From Boletus sp. NGJ (lineage: Eukaryota; Basidiomycota; Agaricomycetes; Boletales; Boletaceae): a stretch of 64,000 nt of DNA. A program made the translations under genes and the position numbers. Positions within the stretch are counted from its first letter, which is position 1. Each line of letters starts with the position of its first letter. The stretch is taken from contig JAGTXK010000055.1 of the NCBI GenBank assembly GCA_019096195.1, positions 2,356,001 to 2,420,000 of the forward strand, given 5' to 3'. Below the pieces are notes generated by a model that was not told the DNA's origin, did no database searches, and worked only from the letters and a program-made list of their open reading frames with translations. This document shows positions 1 to 10,847 of this stretch, in pieces.

Positions 1-834
1 ATTGTCTACATCGGATGCTGGGATAAGATTGGGGCAATGGGAAAGCATGTCCAGGCTGGCAAGGAGGCAGCCAGGGATGTGGATAATTTTAAGGTCAAAG
101 TTGATGAGATCGAGGAGCCAGCAGGCTTGCCAACGATTGAGATTCTGGGGTGATTTGAAGTACAACAGGTTTTTGTGGTTGGTGAAAACCTGGACTGGGA
201 AGGAGAAGCCATGGAGGTAGTGGTGCCACGACTTCAACACGCGGATGACAGTGAGGAGTTCATGATCATAGATGTTGTAGTTCCTTTCGGTGGGGGAGAA
301 GGATTGTGAAAGGTAGGAGCAAGGATGCCAATCGCCATTGGTGTCGGTCTGTAAAAGGATGGCACCTGTGGCATACTTTGAGGTGTCAGTGGCGATGGTG
401 AAGGGGGCGGAGAAGTCAGGTAGGTGGAGGACTGGTTTGAAAAGGAAGAGATGCTTAAGATGATTGAATGTGTCTTGACATTCTTTCAACCAAACCCAAG
501 GTTGATTAAGCTTGGTGAGGTCGATGAGGGGACAGGCGATTGTCAAGTAATCATGGATGAACTGATGATAGAAGTTGACAAAGCCAAGAAATGATCAGAC
601 TCTGGTGACCTTAGTGGGGGCTGGCCATTTTGCAATCCTGTCAAGCTTAACAGGATCCATGGCCAGCTGGTTAGGACAGACGATCATCCCAAGGTATTCC
701 ACTTCGTTGGTGGCAAAGGTGCACTTCTTGAGTTTGAGATGAAGGTCAAGTTCAGTCATTTGTTGGAGAACACACTTGGTTTGCTCGGTATGCGTGGCAT
801 TGTCAGGGAAGAAGATAGGCAAGTGTGAAGACAC
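1..834 (-). mobile_element. Ty3/gypsy pol fragment (RT end and RNase H)
   Basis: Fossil piece of a Ty3/gypsy LTR retrotransposon on the minus strand, running off the left edge of the window. The end of the reverse transcriptase and the connection are read at about 600-830 (motif KKCTFATNEVEYLGMIV, typical of gypsy RT). RNase H follows at about 1-500, with motifs ATDTSKYATGAIL, NYNIYDHELL and the TNHKNLLYF block. No LTR is adjacent. The upper edge near 834 meets dispersed repeat R1. The element is broken, with a few breaks in this short stretch, and looks old. The family is clear; which family of this window it belongs to is not. Confidence 0.85.
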
Positions 835-841
835 ATTGTGT

Positions 842-1206
842 TACAAACCATATTATTTGTCCCTTTATTTCTACTATTTTTCCTGATTTTATACAATGAC
901 TTTTATATTTATCTCCTATAACCCAATCCTCCAAAATGCTCAAGTCCATCTATAGATCTAAACTCACAGACCTCATGGCATCCTCATGGCATTCCCTCTG
1001 ACTCATTCTAGGTCTAGATCACCTCATGCTAGCCTCATGCCCCTATCTACAACTCATTCACCTCATGTACTCCTCATAACTAGCTTCCCTTTCATTCCAT
1101 GGCTGTACTGATACACATGTTATCCTTATGTTAGCCTCACCAATCATGCATGTAGCATAGCATATTGATAGATCTAGTGTACATAGATGTAAATCTCTAG
1201 ACAGTA
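842..1206 (-). repeat. dispersed repeat R1, copy 1
   Basis: Non-coding segment of about 365 bp that recurs in inverted orientation, with internal gaps, at 11717-11990. Shared landmarks are a TGTCTAG-like start next to the transposon end, a GGCTAACATAAG block, and an AAGTCATTGTATAAAAT block at the far end. Both copies abut the end of a Tc1-like transposon at the same point. I see no open reading frame with coding character. Confidence 0.7.
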
Positions 1207-1208
1207 TA

Positions 1209-2784
1209 CAGTGACTCCCAAAACTGTTCCAATACCTAACTCTGATGCCACCCATGGGAATTTCGCTTGGCTTTGGTAGGACAAATAATAGTACATACCC
1301 TTGGCTACCTATGGGCGCTTGGATCATGTGATTTTATCCAGAGGAAGTGGAGATATGGCTATTTTAAAACAGCAACTACATTGGAATAGTTTTGGAACTT
1401 TTGATTATCATAAGGGTATTTGGTATATATCAGTACTTGGTATATCCTCCTTTGGCTTTAAGCACTGCCTGAACCCTCCTAGGCATGCTTTCAATCAATC
1501 CCTGACACACCTCAGCTGATATCTCATTCCATTTCTCCTGAGTTCTTCTCCACAACTCCTCTATTCTCTTAGGAGGCTCCTCATAGTCTACCAGCTTCCT
1601 TTTGAGGTGAAGTCAGATATGTTCTATGGGATTGAGGTCAGGAGACTGTGCAGGCCATACCATGGTCCTAAATTCCTGCTCTTCCAGCCACTCCTTGACC
1701 TTTTTGCAAGTATGCTTGGAGTCATTATCTTGTTGAAAGATGATATTAGGAGGATTCAGATCATAGAACTCCAAGGAATCCTGGAGTTCATTCTTCAAAA
1801 TTTGAAGGTAGCAATCACCATCCATCCTACCATCAATCTTGGTTGCATAGCCAACCCCATTCCAAGCCATACAGCCCCACAACATCAAAGAACCCCCTCC
1901 AAACTTCAAAGTCCCCTTAACTAATCTGTCACTAAGCCCCTCTCCTGGCTTTTCCCAAGCCCATTTGCAACCATCTGACCCAAGACAATTGATTTTGGTC
2001 TCATCAGACCATATCACCTGCTTCCAGTCCTCTAGAGTCCAGTCCTTATGAGCATAAGCAAAGTCCAATCAAGCCTTGCAATGTTTGGTAGAGAGTAGTG
2101 GGCATCTGGACTTGACTATGGCTTTCATACCAATTTTTTTTCAAATGACGATGAACTGTATTAGGATGGAGAGGCTGGTTGGTGATAGTGGAGAGAGCTT
2201 TGGTGGCCTGAACAGCATTCTCTGCCTTATTACTGGAGATAAGGTGAATAGCATAACGAATATTAACAGAGGAAAGCTTTGATGGATAGCCTCCAGCAGA
2301 CTTTTGAAGGTCAAAACGCTCCTTGGAATGAAGCCTAGAGATGGTAGCAATGCCAACACCTGTACTAGAGGTAATAGAGTAGATGGAATGGCCAGAATCA
2401 AGTTGAGAGATGATAGTGTTCTTTTGAGTCGCAGAGAGAGATCACATGATGGTAGTGGTTAAGAGTCAAGAAGTGTGGGAACATTTTTAGACTCAGACAT
2501 GATATTTATATGTATATCTTTGTTTGTACCACCAAACAACAGCAATTATCCCCTTATATCATAAAGATTCTGATTCTAATGCTCACATTAAAAGTCTCAA
2601 AACTGTTTCAATATAGTTGCTGTTTTAAAATAGCCATATCTCCACTTCCTCTGGATCAAATCACATGATCCAAGCGCCCATAGGTAGCCAAGGGTATGTA
2701 CTATTTATTTGTCCCACCAAAGCCAAGCGAAATTCCCATGGGTGGCATCAGGGTTAGGTAATGGAACAGTTTTGGAAGTCACTG
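1209..2784 (-). mobile_element. Tc1-like DNA transposon, family Tc1-1 (1.58 kb)
   Basis: Complete-looking Tc1/mariner element flanked by TA (1207-1208 and 2785-2786). The terminal inverted repeats are about 190 bp long (1209-1399 and 2594-2784), start CAGTGACTCCCAAAACTG and CAGTGACTTCCAAAACTG, and are about 95 % alike by eye. One transposase-like region lies between them on the minus strand. The long inverted repeats recall the IR/DR class of Tc1 elements. A second, interrupted copy of the family lies at 37501-40115 and an end fragment at 11267-11714. Confidence 0.92.
1430..2437 (-). pseudogene. Tc1-like transposase, decayed (Tc1-1)
   Basis: DDE transposase that would cut and paste the surrounding element at TA sites. 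The N-terminal helix-turn-helix part is readable at about 2140-2437 (QLDSGHSIYSITSSTGVGIA). The catalytic part at 1613-2068 shows WSDETKIN, FGGGSLMLWGCMAW, FQQDNDSKHT and SPDLNPIEH, i.e. the DD34E triad. The C-terminus follows (VCQGLIESMPRRVQAVLKAK), ending with a stop at 1430-1432. It is inactive: there is an in-frame TGA just before the catalytic part (probably from CGA) and at least two frameshifts, one in the helix-turn-helix to catalytic linker near 2130 and one after NPIEH near 1610. Length matches an ordinary Tc1 transposase of about 340 residues. Confidence 0.88.
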
Positions 2785-2786
2785 TA

Positions 2787-3284
2787 CAGTATATGCATCT
2801 CTCTGCACATACTCATGGTGGTGAGCTCAAACTGTAGCAACTGGACCATGAGGTGGAATTAGCAAAGGTGCAGTCTGATGGGAATGCTTGATCATTGTCA
2901 TCATTATCTTCATCCACTGTCATTGTCTACCATGTTGTAATATATATGCAATGTAGTATGTTATGGTATTGAAAGAAAAAGAGCCAACAATGCCTATGGG
3001 TCACTCAAAAGTGATATCCAATGGGTAGAATGACAATTCCAAAGATGGATATCTACCCAACATGGTATGCTACTCTATATATCTGGGGGAATGTGCACGG
3101 ACCAGGTTTAGGGTCAATGTGGAAGGTTTACATAATCATTCTAAATGACCTATGACATAGGTTGTGACATAGGGGTCTAGATGAGGGTTAGCTATTATGT
3201 AAGTACTTCATGGGAGTATCTGTTAGCTAAGTGTGAGTATATACAGTAGGCGAAAAGGAAAATCATTTCATTAACCCCCTTTTC
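2787..3284. other. no gene seen
   Basis: AT-rich stretch between the Tc1-1 element and a gypsy fragment. I see no coding region, RNA gene or clear repeat. A short hairpin-like run (CCCCCTTTTCGGGGG, about 3278-3292) lies at its right edge, where the polypurine tract of the neighbouring minus-strand gypsy fragment would be expected. Confidence 0.6.
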
Positions 3285-3725
3285 GGGGGTTGAACTCCTG
3301 GTTGACCAGAATGTCAGAGAGTGTAGGTTTGGAGGATAGTGTGGGGATTTCAAAGAGGTGATTGGGCAAGTGATTGAGTGAGGCAGCATAGGAGCAGAAC
3401 AAAGCATTGTTGAAGAGGGTTGTTTGTCAAGTGTGCATTGGGTAGTCGCAAGGTTCGGTGATGGAGCGGATGGCCAATGGATTGGCCTTGTAGAACTGCT
3501 CAATGAGCTTCAAGGCATTTTTGATGTTTTTCTTTGGTTCCTAGGTATGCTCCTTGCAGGAGTAGCCTTTCCAGTGTACAAGGTACTCTATTTTCCCTTT
3601 ATTATAAGTTTTCTCAAATCAATCACCTTTTCGACTTTGTGTTCCTCTTTCTGTTGGACAATGACCAGTGGGGGTGGCTTTGGTTTCATCTGTGAAGGGG
3701 AGGAACTGACATGGTAGAGGGTGAG
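3285..3725 (-). mobile_element. chromovirus integrase C-terminus with chromodomain (fragment)
   Basis: Fossil of the end of a Ty3/gypsy polyprotein on the minus strand. The chromodomain signature is [10 protein letters not shown] at about 3560-3600, preceded by a basic VEKVIDLRKL segment and followed by a helix LKLIEQFYKANPLAIRSI. In chromoviruses this domain is thought to direct integration toward marked chromatin. Only this end of the element is present; no LTR can be delimited with confidence. Broken and old. Confidence 0.8.
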
Positions 3726-3742
3726 TAGAGATTCGTCAAAGA

Positions 3743-4231
3743 CCAGTGACCTACATCAAACTTATTTCATGCACAGTCAGAAGCTAGGACCCAAATGGAA
3801 TTAATTCTATCACTTGCAGTGGTTATAAGATTCCAATACTCTAGGGCCCTATGACCCTTAGTATGATCTAGCAACTCTGCAATTCTTAGAATATTCCATC
3901 AAGACACCAAGGAGAAATTAATGTTTTTCTCCAACATATAGCTCTGTTACTATCTATAAGTTACTTACATAGCTAGTAGAACTGTAAATAATATGTATAT
4001 AGCTAAGTGCCAGTGAGAGAACATGATCATGTGATCATGGGCTATATAGCCTTGTGTCACCTGACTGAACATTCCATGACCTTCCTGGTATTCCATGGAG
4101 TTCTATGACATTCTTTGAAGTTCTATGCTTCAGTCAGCAAAAGCTTGGCATTTGTAATAAAACTCTTGGCATTAGTAAGCAGCCAACCCTTCTGCTTGGC
4201 TGGCCAAGCCCATGTATTTATCTATAAAAGG
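3743..4231 (+). repeat. dispersed repeat A, copy 1 (LTR-like?)
   Basis: About 490 bp, repeated in the same orientation at 45685-46147 with roughly 90 % identity by eye. It has AATAAAA near 4156 and a TATAAAAGGAGAG box at its right edge. It holds short palindromes such as CATGATCATGTGATCATG. Size, dispersal and promoter-like box would fit a solo LTR or a non-autonomous element, but I cannot find TG...CA ends with a target duplication, so the class is left open. Confidence 0.65.
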
Positions 4232-4376
4232 AGAGTCAAAGCAGTAGGGTGATAGTCAATGACTATACACTGCCAGTGTTGTGGTATATGACTGGTTACT
4301 ATTAGTACTACTGTGACCCATACCAACAGCTTTAGGATTTGCCCACATCCACCAACACAACAAGCTTTTTTCTAAC

Positions 4377-5616
4377 CTATTCTATATAACTTGAACAAAA
4401 GTATTGCAGAAAATGCAGGCAGAATGGACTGCCTTGGTCTGAAAAGCCTTCCAGGACACCACTGGCTATAGTCTTCATCTCCCCAGGGGACACAAATGGT
4501 CCACCAAACTCATGCATACCACAGAAAATGGTAGCAAGAACTTGTAATTGAAGTGGCAAAGAAAAAAGACTTAGCTTATTTTTAAAGGTTTTGATAATGA
4601 TCACCACTTTTGGATACACTAAGACCTCAAAAAATGTAGTGAGAGCTATTGCTATTAGATTTTTAATCAATAGAATTAATAAATCACAACTAACCTATAG
4701 TCATTTCATTTTGAATTTGTACCAAAGCAGTGGGTGCCATTGGATCCAACAAACTCTCAACTAGATGCCATAAGGCATTGATAGTAGAAGCTATACAACA
4801 TTATAAATGTATATGTAAGTCATATAAATACAATTTACCTGATATTTCAAATCTTGACAGAACTTAAGAAAGGTTATCATTTATTATATACAGTATATAT
4901 ACTTTAAAAAACAACCCACTTTGGTTCATGGCAGAGTTTTGATCTTTGCTAGTATGTTCCACAGCTAGACCTATATATAAAATCAAATTTTAATTTCAAG
5001 TTGAAATTGATATCTGTGACTTACTTTTGAATTCTTGCATTTGTAAGGTGGAATGTCATTGCATTGGTGGGGAAAACACCACTCAGACATCATATACTAT
5101 AAGTATGGATGAGAAGTTGAGGAAGCTCATTAGCAAAACCCCCCTCTGAGAAATCCACCTGTTGACAGTTAATATAATGAATAAAGAATAAAAAAGTAAA
5201 CTATACAACTTACCCCTGGTGTAAAGAAACTGTCTTCCATATTTTTCAGCTGGAACTCAATGCCAGCTTAAACCTTAAAATAATAGATTCAAGAGAAATA
5301 TCAACCATTCATTTTAAATCACCTACCAAGATATCTTCCATTTATAAGCCTGAGTTTCAGGTCCTATCCCCATGCTCCCCTGCATCTTGTGGAGGATTCT
5401 CCACATAGTAAAAGAGTGTAAATACTGCTAGTATACTGTGTTATATTCAGTAACTTACACCAAATGTTGATTGATATTGAAGTTCATTACCCTAAGTGCC
5501 AAGTTCTTGCATGCCAGTGAAGTCCAAGCCTAATTCAGGTTTAGCTAAAGATTAGAAATGGTAAAACAATACCTGTGCCAATGATGTTGGGATTTGGGGG
5601 GGGGGAAGGGATCCAT
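4377..5616 (-). pseudogene. decayed multi-exon gene, unrecognised
   Basis: A series of short open segments on the minus strand separated by GT...AG spacers looks like a spliced fungal gene. Candidate exons: 5459-5544, 5327-5409 (MWRILHKMQGSMGIGPETQ), 5214-5271 (EFQLKNMEDSFFTPG), 5025-5158 (VDFSEGGFANELPQLLIH), 4903-4970 (LAVEHTSKDQNSAMNQSG), 4839-4862, 4695-4790 (STINALWHLVESLLDPMAPT) and an open stretch at 4377-4670 (GMHEFGGPFVSPGEMKTIAS). A possible start lies at 5616, just before a C10 run. Exon phases do not all match and there are in-frame stops (for example in 5459-5544 and 5025-5158), so it is a relic. I do not recognise the family; it may be a host gene or the gene of an unlisted transposon. 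Confidence 0.45.
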
Positions 5617-5769
5617 GGTGGTGATAGTCGCTAGCAGACAGTTAAAGTTATCTATCAATCAATGTGATCTGATCGTGTGCAGAAGGGTCACATGACTTAT
5701 TTGTGTATGCAACCAAGTCGGTTCAAGTTATCCATCCACTACAGTACTGTGATGCAGACTCATCGACAA

Positions 5770-6375
5770 TGATGTCATCGCCCTCAACCCACCTTCCAGT
5801 CCCCTCGCCCCAACCATGACAGAGATGACAATGCACCATCATGACCCCACCACCATGATGATGACAACAATGATGTGTCAGTTCCAGCCCCTCACTCCCC
5901 ACACTGTGATGATGATAGTGGCCTCCATTGTTCTCAACCCATCTCCCTGTTTTTTTGGGGGCCATCACTAAAAGATACTTAGCTTGATATACCATTATAT
6001 GAGACTACATTGCTAAGATTTCATTTCTGTAATGTCATGTATTGTCATGTAAGCCATATCATGCTTTGACTCTGCCAGTGATACAGCCACTCACCCCAAC
6101 CATGACGGAGACAATGATGACAATGTGTCATTTCCAGTCCCTCACTCCCCCCACTGCAATGACGATGGTGGCCTTCATCGTCCTCAACCCATCTCTCAGA
6201 CAGAGATGATGATATGTCATCATAACCCCACCACCACCACAACAACGATGATGTGTCATTTCCAGTCCCTCACTCCCCCCACTGTAATGATGGTGACCTC
6301 CACCGTCCTCAACCCATCTCCCAGACAGAGACAACATGACCCCACCACCATGATGACAGCGATGACACTGCTCGA
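5770..6375. repeat. minisatellite-like tandem repeat
   Basis: Imperfect tandem array with about three units of 85-135 bp built on a core of GTGTCATTTCCAGTCCCTCA, a CCCCACTGTAATGATG block and CTCAACCCATCTCCCAGACA, linked by ATG/CAC-rich runs. A spacer (about 5953-6060) interrupts it. On the minus strand it reads as His/Gly-rich open frames (GRWVEDGGGHHHH, SEGLEMTHH), which I take as by-products of the repeat and not as genes. Confidence 0.75.
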
Positions 6376-6432
6376 GCAAAGTGTGACACAACACATGTAA
6401 TCTCCAATAACTTTTACCAAATATGACACCTT

Positions 6433-6676
6433 CACTAATAATATCCACCAGAGGTGCCATATACTGTACATAACATTTAAGTGCAATCATATAGGCAAAT
6501 TAGCTGACATTGGAAGAGCTTATATGTTTTTGCAATAATGGAAAAACAGTTGGCCCCCACTAATAATAACCACTGGACATGCCATATACATGACATTTTA
6601 GTACAATCATATAAGCAAAATAGCTGATATTAGAAGGGCCTATATATTTATGCACCAATGGCAAAACAGTTGGCAA
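6433..6676. repeat. tandem duplication, two units of about 120 bp
   Basis: Unit 1 (6433-6557) and unit 2 (6558-6676) both start CACTAATAATA and share the blocks TGCCATATAC, CAATCATATA and AAACAGTTGGC. No coding content. The second unit ends where the DIRS-like element begins. Confidence 0.8.
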
Positions 6677-7779
6677 ATATATTCCACTGGTTGTACATCT
6701 TGCAAGATAATATATAATGATAAGATCATCCATTATGGGGATTGGCCTCTCACATGGGACAACTCCCAGCATGCTCCCAAAACACCAGAGGAGGCAGTGT
6801 TTCTGCAAGAACAGATTCAGAAAGAAGTTGCACTTGGTCACTATTCAGAGTCCTTTGGTGCAGATCTCCTTCCAGGGATGTACAGTATGCCCATTCATGC
6901 AGTCCCCAAGCCTGGGACCAGCAAACATTGACTTGTTACTGATCACAGTGCTGGTCAGTTCGCTCTCAACAACATGATCTCGCGCGAGGACATCACTGGG
7001 GTTACACTGGATAATGTCCAAGATTTGGGGAATGTCAGAATCCCAATGTCGACCTCATCCTCTGGAAGGCCAATGTTTCTGAAGCATACAGGCGAATGCC
7101 CATGCATCCACTGTGGCAGATCAAACAATGCTATGTGGATCGCTGTAATGTCTTTGGAGGGCATGCCTCGCAGCACATTTGGCATGCTTTCATGTCCCTT
7201 GTCACCTGGATTGCTGTCATGAAGTATCTCATCCACTATTTCTATGTTTATGTCAATGACTCCTTCTCTGCTCAGAAGAGGGGCGAGATGCTCTTCTACA
7301 AGGGCTATCAAGAAACAATTCAGGCTAGCATTCCATGCACCCCCTATGATATCTTCGCCCAACTTGAAGGATCTATCTTCTATTTTGAGTCTCTGTGTGT
7401 CTGTGCAGCCATCCTGGATGCAGCACCCTGTCTCACAGAAGGACAACGCCTTGCAGTCTTCACAGACAGCCTAAACACTGTCCAACTGTTTAATTCACTT
7501 TTAGCACTGCCTGCATTCAACTGGATGTTGATTCAGATTGCTGATCTTGTGCTTAGTCAAGAGTTTGATTTTCGAGTGTTCCATGTCCCTGGAGTTCGCT
7601 GTCTCGTCTTCAGAATGCTTAGCTTGCAGCATCACACCCTGAGCTGACCATTTCTGCCTTTCAACCCCCTCGACCTGCGCTGGGGGCAGCCAAGTTATGA
7701 TCCTCACAATTTCTTTTTGGGCCAAGCAACCTTGCCAGGCTGCTTGGTCCATGGAGTGCCTCCTTGTTGAGCGTTCCAT

Positions 7780-8700
7780 TACTCTTGGCTGTGTGCCCTT
7801 GACTGATCCACTCAAGCAGTCCACTCATCAGCTCTGAATTCCTATCTCACCTTCTGCCAACTCCATCACCTTGACCCAGATTCTACTGCTGACACCTTGT
7901 CCCAATATGTTACCTTCATGTCCCATCACATCGAGCCGTGCTCTGTTCATGCCTACCTGGACGGCATTGTATCTGAACTCGAGTCAACCTTTCCATCTGT
8001 TCGCTCCAACAGATATTTTCCCCTGGTTGTGCACACACTCAAAGGATCTCTGTGCCATTTATCTCGTCCTATGCACCAGAAAGCACCCCTCACTCAAGAT
8101 GATCTCATCTATACACATCACCACCTTCTCCAGCCTATGTTCCATGACAGATTGCTGTTCCTCACCCTGCTCCTTGTGGGCTTCTTTGGTCTGTTGCACT
8201 TAGGGGGAGCTTGTCCAGCTTGACAGCTCACATCTTCGCTCACTCTCCAAGATCTCCTGGAGACATGATGTCCATCTGGACTCCACCTCCATCACCTTCT
8301 CCATTCCTCAGTCCAAGAGTGATGATCTCTTTGAAGGTGATCAGATCATCATTCAAAAGAGCACTTCTGCTCCTGATCCACACTGCATTTTTCACCAGTA
8401 TATTGTATCTCATGATGTCTTGTTCCCATTGTTTCCTCAGTTATGGGTCTGTTCTGATAGTTCTATGCCTTCTCACTCATGGTTTATGTCTAGGTTACAT
8501 CGCTTGGGGGTCATTCAATGCGTGCTGGTGGTGCCACATCACTTGCTACTGCACCTGTTCCACCCTCCCAAATTCAAGCTATTAGAAGGTGGAAATCAGA
8601 CACCTTTGAGCACTATATTCGTCGCCATCCCACACTCTTGCAGGCTGTTCTTTTTCATGGTCAGTCCATTCATGACCCACCTTTTGCTAATGTATTATAG
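7780..8700 (+). pseudogene. tyrosine recombinase part of DIRS-like copy 1
   Basis: Part of the fossil element at 6690-8892. The N-terminal core-binding region (DPDSTADTL-like, then SQYVTFMSHHIEP, VHAYLDGIVSELEST) lies at about 7860-8010. The catalytic domain ends with the hallmark MRAGGATSLA at 8518-8547, a RWKSDTFEHYIRRHP block, and FHGQSIHDPP. The order R, H-x-x-R-like box, Y is that of phage-integrase-type recombinases. The closing segment, about 60 residues, is open and ends at 8700. Confidence in the family is high; activity is not suggested. Confidence 0.8.
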
Positions 8701-8792
8701 TGTGCTTTTGCCTCGTCACTCTCCCCATCAATTATTCATTCCTACACTGCCTTTTCCCTCCCTTCCCTTCCTTTCAACACCGTTTACAGTGT

Positions 8793-8892
8793 TCCTAGTG
8801 GCTTCGTCCTGTATGTGTCCACTTGACTCCAATGTCATCCTGGGATAGACTATACTACCTCGGCTTTGCTGGCTTCTCGTCCTGGTGCCCCT
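8793..8892 (+). repeat. DIRS-like terminal module, occurrence 1
   Basis: About 100 bp starting GTTCCTAGTGGCTTCGTCCT and containing GGATAGACTATACTACCTC and GCTTTGCTGGCTTCTCG. The module recurs at 9469-9560 and 10656-10762 in the same orientation. It follows the recombinase here and is probably part of the element's end repeats. Confidence 0.7.
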
Positions 8893-9468
8893 CTTAGGCT
8901 AGTCCAATTGGTGTATAACTGAACAGGAGATTTACTCAAATAAAATATAATCATGTGGTACCTGATTGTGGGCACACTCTTGGTCCTGTGTTTCCAATTG
9001 GTGTTTGCACATTTCATATGTACAGCAGGCTCATGTTTCCAATTCTCATATTCCCACTGTTCTTGCTTCTCAAATCCATCTTCTCAAGGAGTGGAAAGTT
9101 CCTTGTTTGGGTTTAAACTCCGTTTATACAAGGCTATTTGGAGCATGCCAATATCATGTGCACCCCATGCCTTTGCCAGTCCCTCACAAGCACACCTACT
9201 AGCCATATCACTATGGTTGAGTGTCCCTGCTTATTTTTTGACTGACCATACCATTGTGATCAGATTCCTCACCAGTGCCACATCATTGTGGCAAAAAGCC
9301 CCTCTTTCCAAACTCCGATTCAAACTCTAACTGGCAAGCCACTGAGAGCACTCCTCCAGCCCCTCTCCCTATAGTCCTCTCTTGCTTTTGTTCTCAGAGT
9401 CCTCTTCTTTGCTTGCTAGCCACTGCCTTTGCTTTACCTGTTCCCTCCCTTTCCTTGTTGCCTAGTGT

Positions 9469-9560
9469 TCCTAGTGGCTTCATCCTGTATGTGTTCACTC
9501 AACTTCAATGTCACCCTGGGGTAGACTATTCTACCTAAGCTTTGCTGGCTACACTTCCCT
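9469..9560 (+). repeat. DIRS-like terminal module, occurrence 2
   Basis: Starts GTTCCTAGTGGCTTCATCCT and carries the GGTAGACTATTCTACCTA palindrome-like block. It lies between the two DIRS-like coding regions, upstream of the RT of copy 2. Confidence 0.65.
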
Positions 9561-10655
9561 TATGTATCCTCCTCCAGCAAAACTACTATTGTCCTCAAAA
9601 CATGATCTTGTCACTGGTGTTACTCCGACAATGTGCAGGACTTGGGCAATGCTTTGCGCTATCTCCACCAACAGGATGTTGATCTCGACCTCATTCTCTG
9701 GAAGGCCAATATGTCTGAGGCCTACAGACACATGCAAATGCATGCACTATGGTAGATCAAGTAGGCTGTCCTATGTCTTTGTCAACGACTCCTTCTCTGC
9801 TCAGAAGAGGGACGAGATGCTCTTCTACAAGGGCTATCGGAAACAACTCCCTTCTCACCTTACCCACCTACTCCAGCACTGGGATTTCATTGGACTGCCT
9901 CATGAGGAGTGAAAGCAGGTCTTTGAAGATGAGTTGCCCATCATTGGTTTTAATGTCCATCCAAACCTCATGAGGGTATTGCATGTCAGAGGAGTCTAAG
10001 CTCCAGCTCATTATAGCTGTTCTAGATTTCGCTCTACATGGCACGAGATGCCCTTTGAGAGATTTCCAGCACATTGCTGGCCACCTCAACTGGGCACTCA
10101 ATGTGTATCCTTTCCTTCGCCCTGGTCTGTGTGCCCTCTGTGCCAAGACAGCTGGCAAGTTGTTCCAGAAGGCATTTCTTTGGGTCAACTGCGATCTTGA
10201 GAGGGAGTTGACTTTGATGGTTGATCATCTTATCTATTGTCATTTGATAACCTCTCTTATCTTCCACTCTCCATGTGTATTGTGCCATCCTTGATACAGC
10301 ACCATGCCTCTCAGAGGGACAACACCTGACAGTCTCAACACTGTCCAGCTCTTCAATTCGCTTTTGGCACTGCCTGCATTCAACTGGATGTTGATTCAGG
10401 TTGCTGATCTTTTTCTCAGTCGAGGATCCACAACCAGATTGCTGATGCTCTGTCTTGCCTCCAGAATGCTCAGCTTGCAGCCTCACACCCTAACCTGTCC
10501 ATTTCTGCCTTTCAACCCCCTCAACCTGCGCTGGGGGCAGCCAAGTTATGAGCCTAATGATTTCATCCCAGGCCAGGCAACCGAGCCAGGCTGCTTGGTC
10601 CATGGAGTGCCTCCTTCTTGAGTGTTCCATTATTCTTGGCTGTTCACAGTGTTTC

Positions 10656-10762
10656 ACATTGTTCCTAGTGGCTTCGTCCTGTATGTGTCCACTTGACTCC
10701 AATGTCATCCTGAGATAGACTATTCTACCTCAGCTTTGCTGGTTTCTCATCCTGGTGCCCCT
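10656..10762 (+). repeat. DIRS-like terminal module, occurrence 3
   Basis: Starts GTTCCTAGTGGCTTCGTCCT and ends CTCATCCTGGTGCCCCTGCC. It follows the RNase H part of copy 2 and marks the end of DIRS-like sequence. Confidence 0.68.
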
Positions 10763-10847
10763 GCCTACCACTCACAAAAACTCCTTGCATTGTAGAAGGC
10801 ATTCCCTGACTCTCCATCTAAGTTTGCCATGCAGAAATGAGTATGAC

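Larger units (their letters stand above)
6690..8892 (+). mobile_element. DIRS-like retroelement, copy 1 (RT, RNase H, tyrosine recombinase)
   Basis: Fossil retroelement of the tyrosine-recombinase (DIRS) order. Parts in order: reverse transcriptase about 6710-7270 (LPGMYSMPIHAVPKPGTS, then a FYVYVNDSFSAQKRG block around the catalytic palm), RNase H about 7370-7660 (AVFTDSLNTVQLFNSLLALP, FRVFHVPGVR), tyrosine recombinase about 7780-8700, and a terminal module at 8793-8892. Elements of this kind integrate with a recombinase in place of a DDE integrase and have split or inverted ends, not LTRs. The copy is broken, with several breaks in the RT-RNase H part and a few in the recombinase. Confidence 0.8.
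8945..10765 (+). mobile_element. DIRS-like retroelement, copy 2
   Basis: Second fossil copy, directly downstream of the first. At about 8950-9360 there is a coding-like stretch (LGPVFP, HPMPLPVPHKHTY, TLTGKPLRALLQPLSL) that could be the element's first ORF. A terminal module lies at 9469-9560. Reverse transcriptase follows at about 9595-10230 (YVFVNDSFSAQKRDEM, LLQHWDFIGLPHEE, RPGLCALCAKTAGKLFQKA), then RNase H at about 10310-10530 (TVQLFNSLLALPAFNWMLIQ), then another terminal module at 10656-10762. No recombinase part is seen in this copy. Broken in several places. The RT blocks complement those of copy 1 and confirm the family. Confidence 0.75.

Noticed and set aside
5723-6490. His/Gly-rich open frames on the minus strand
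   Set aside because: They follow a tandem repeat of ATG/CAC-rich units, and open frames occur on both strands; composition explains them.
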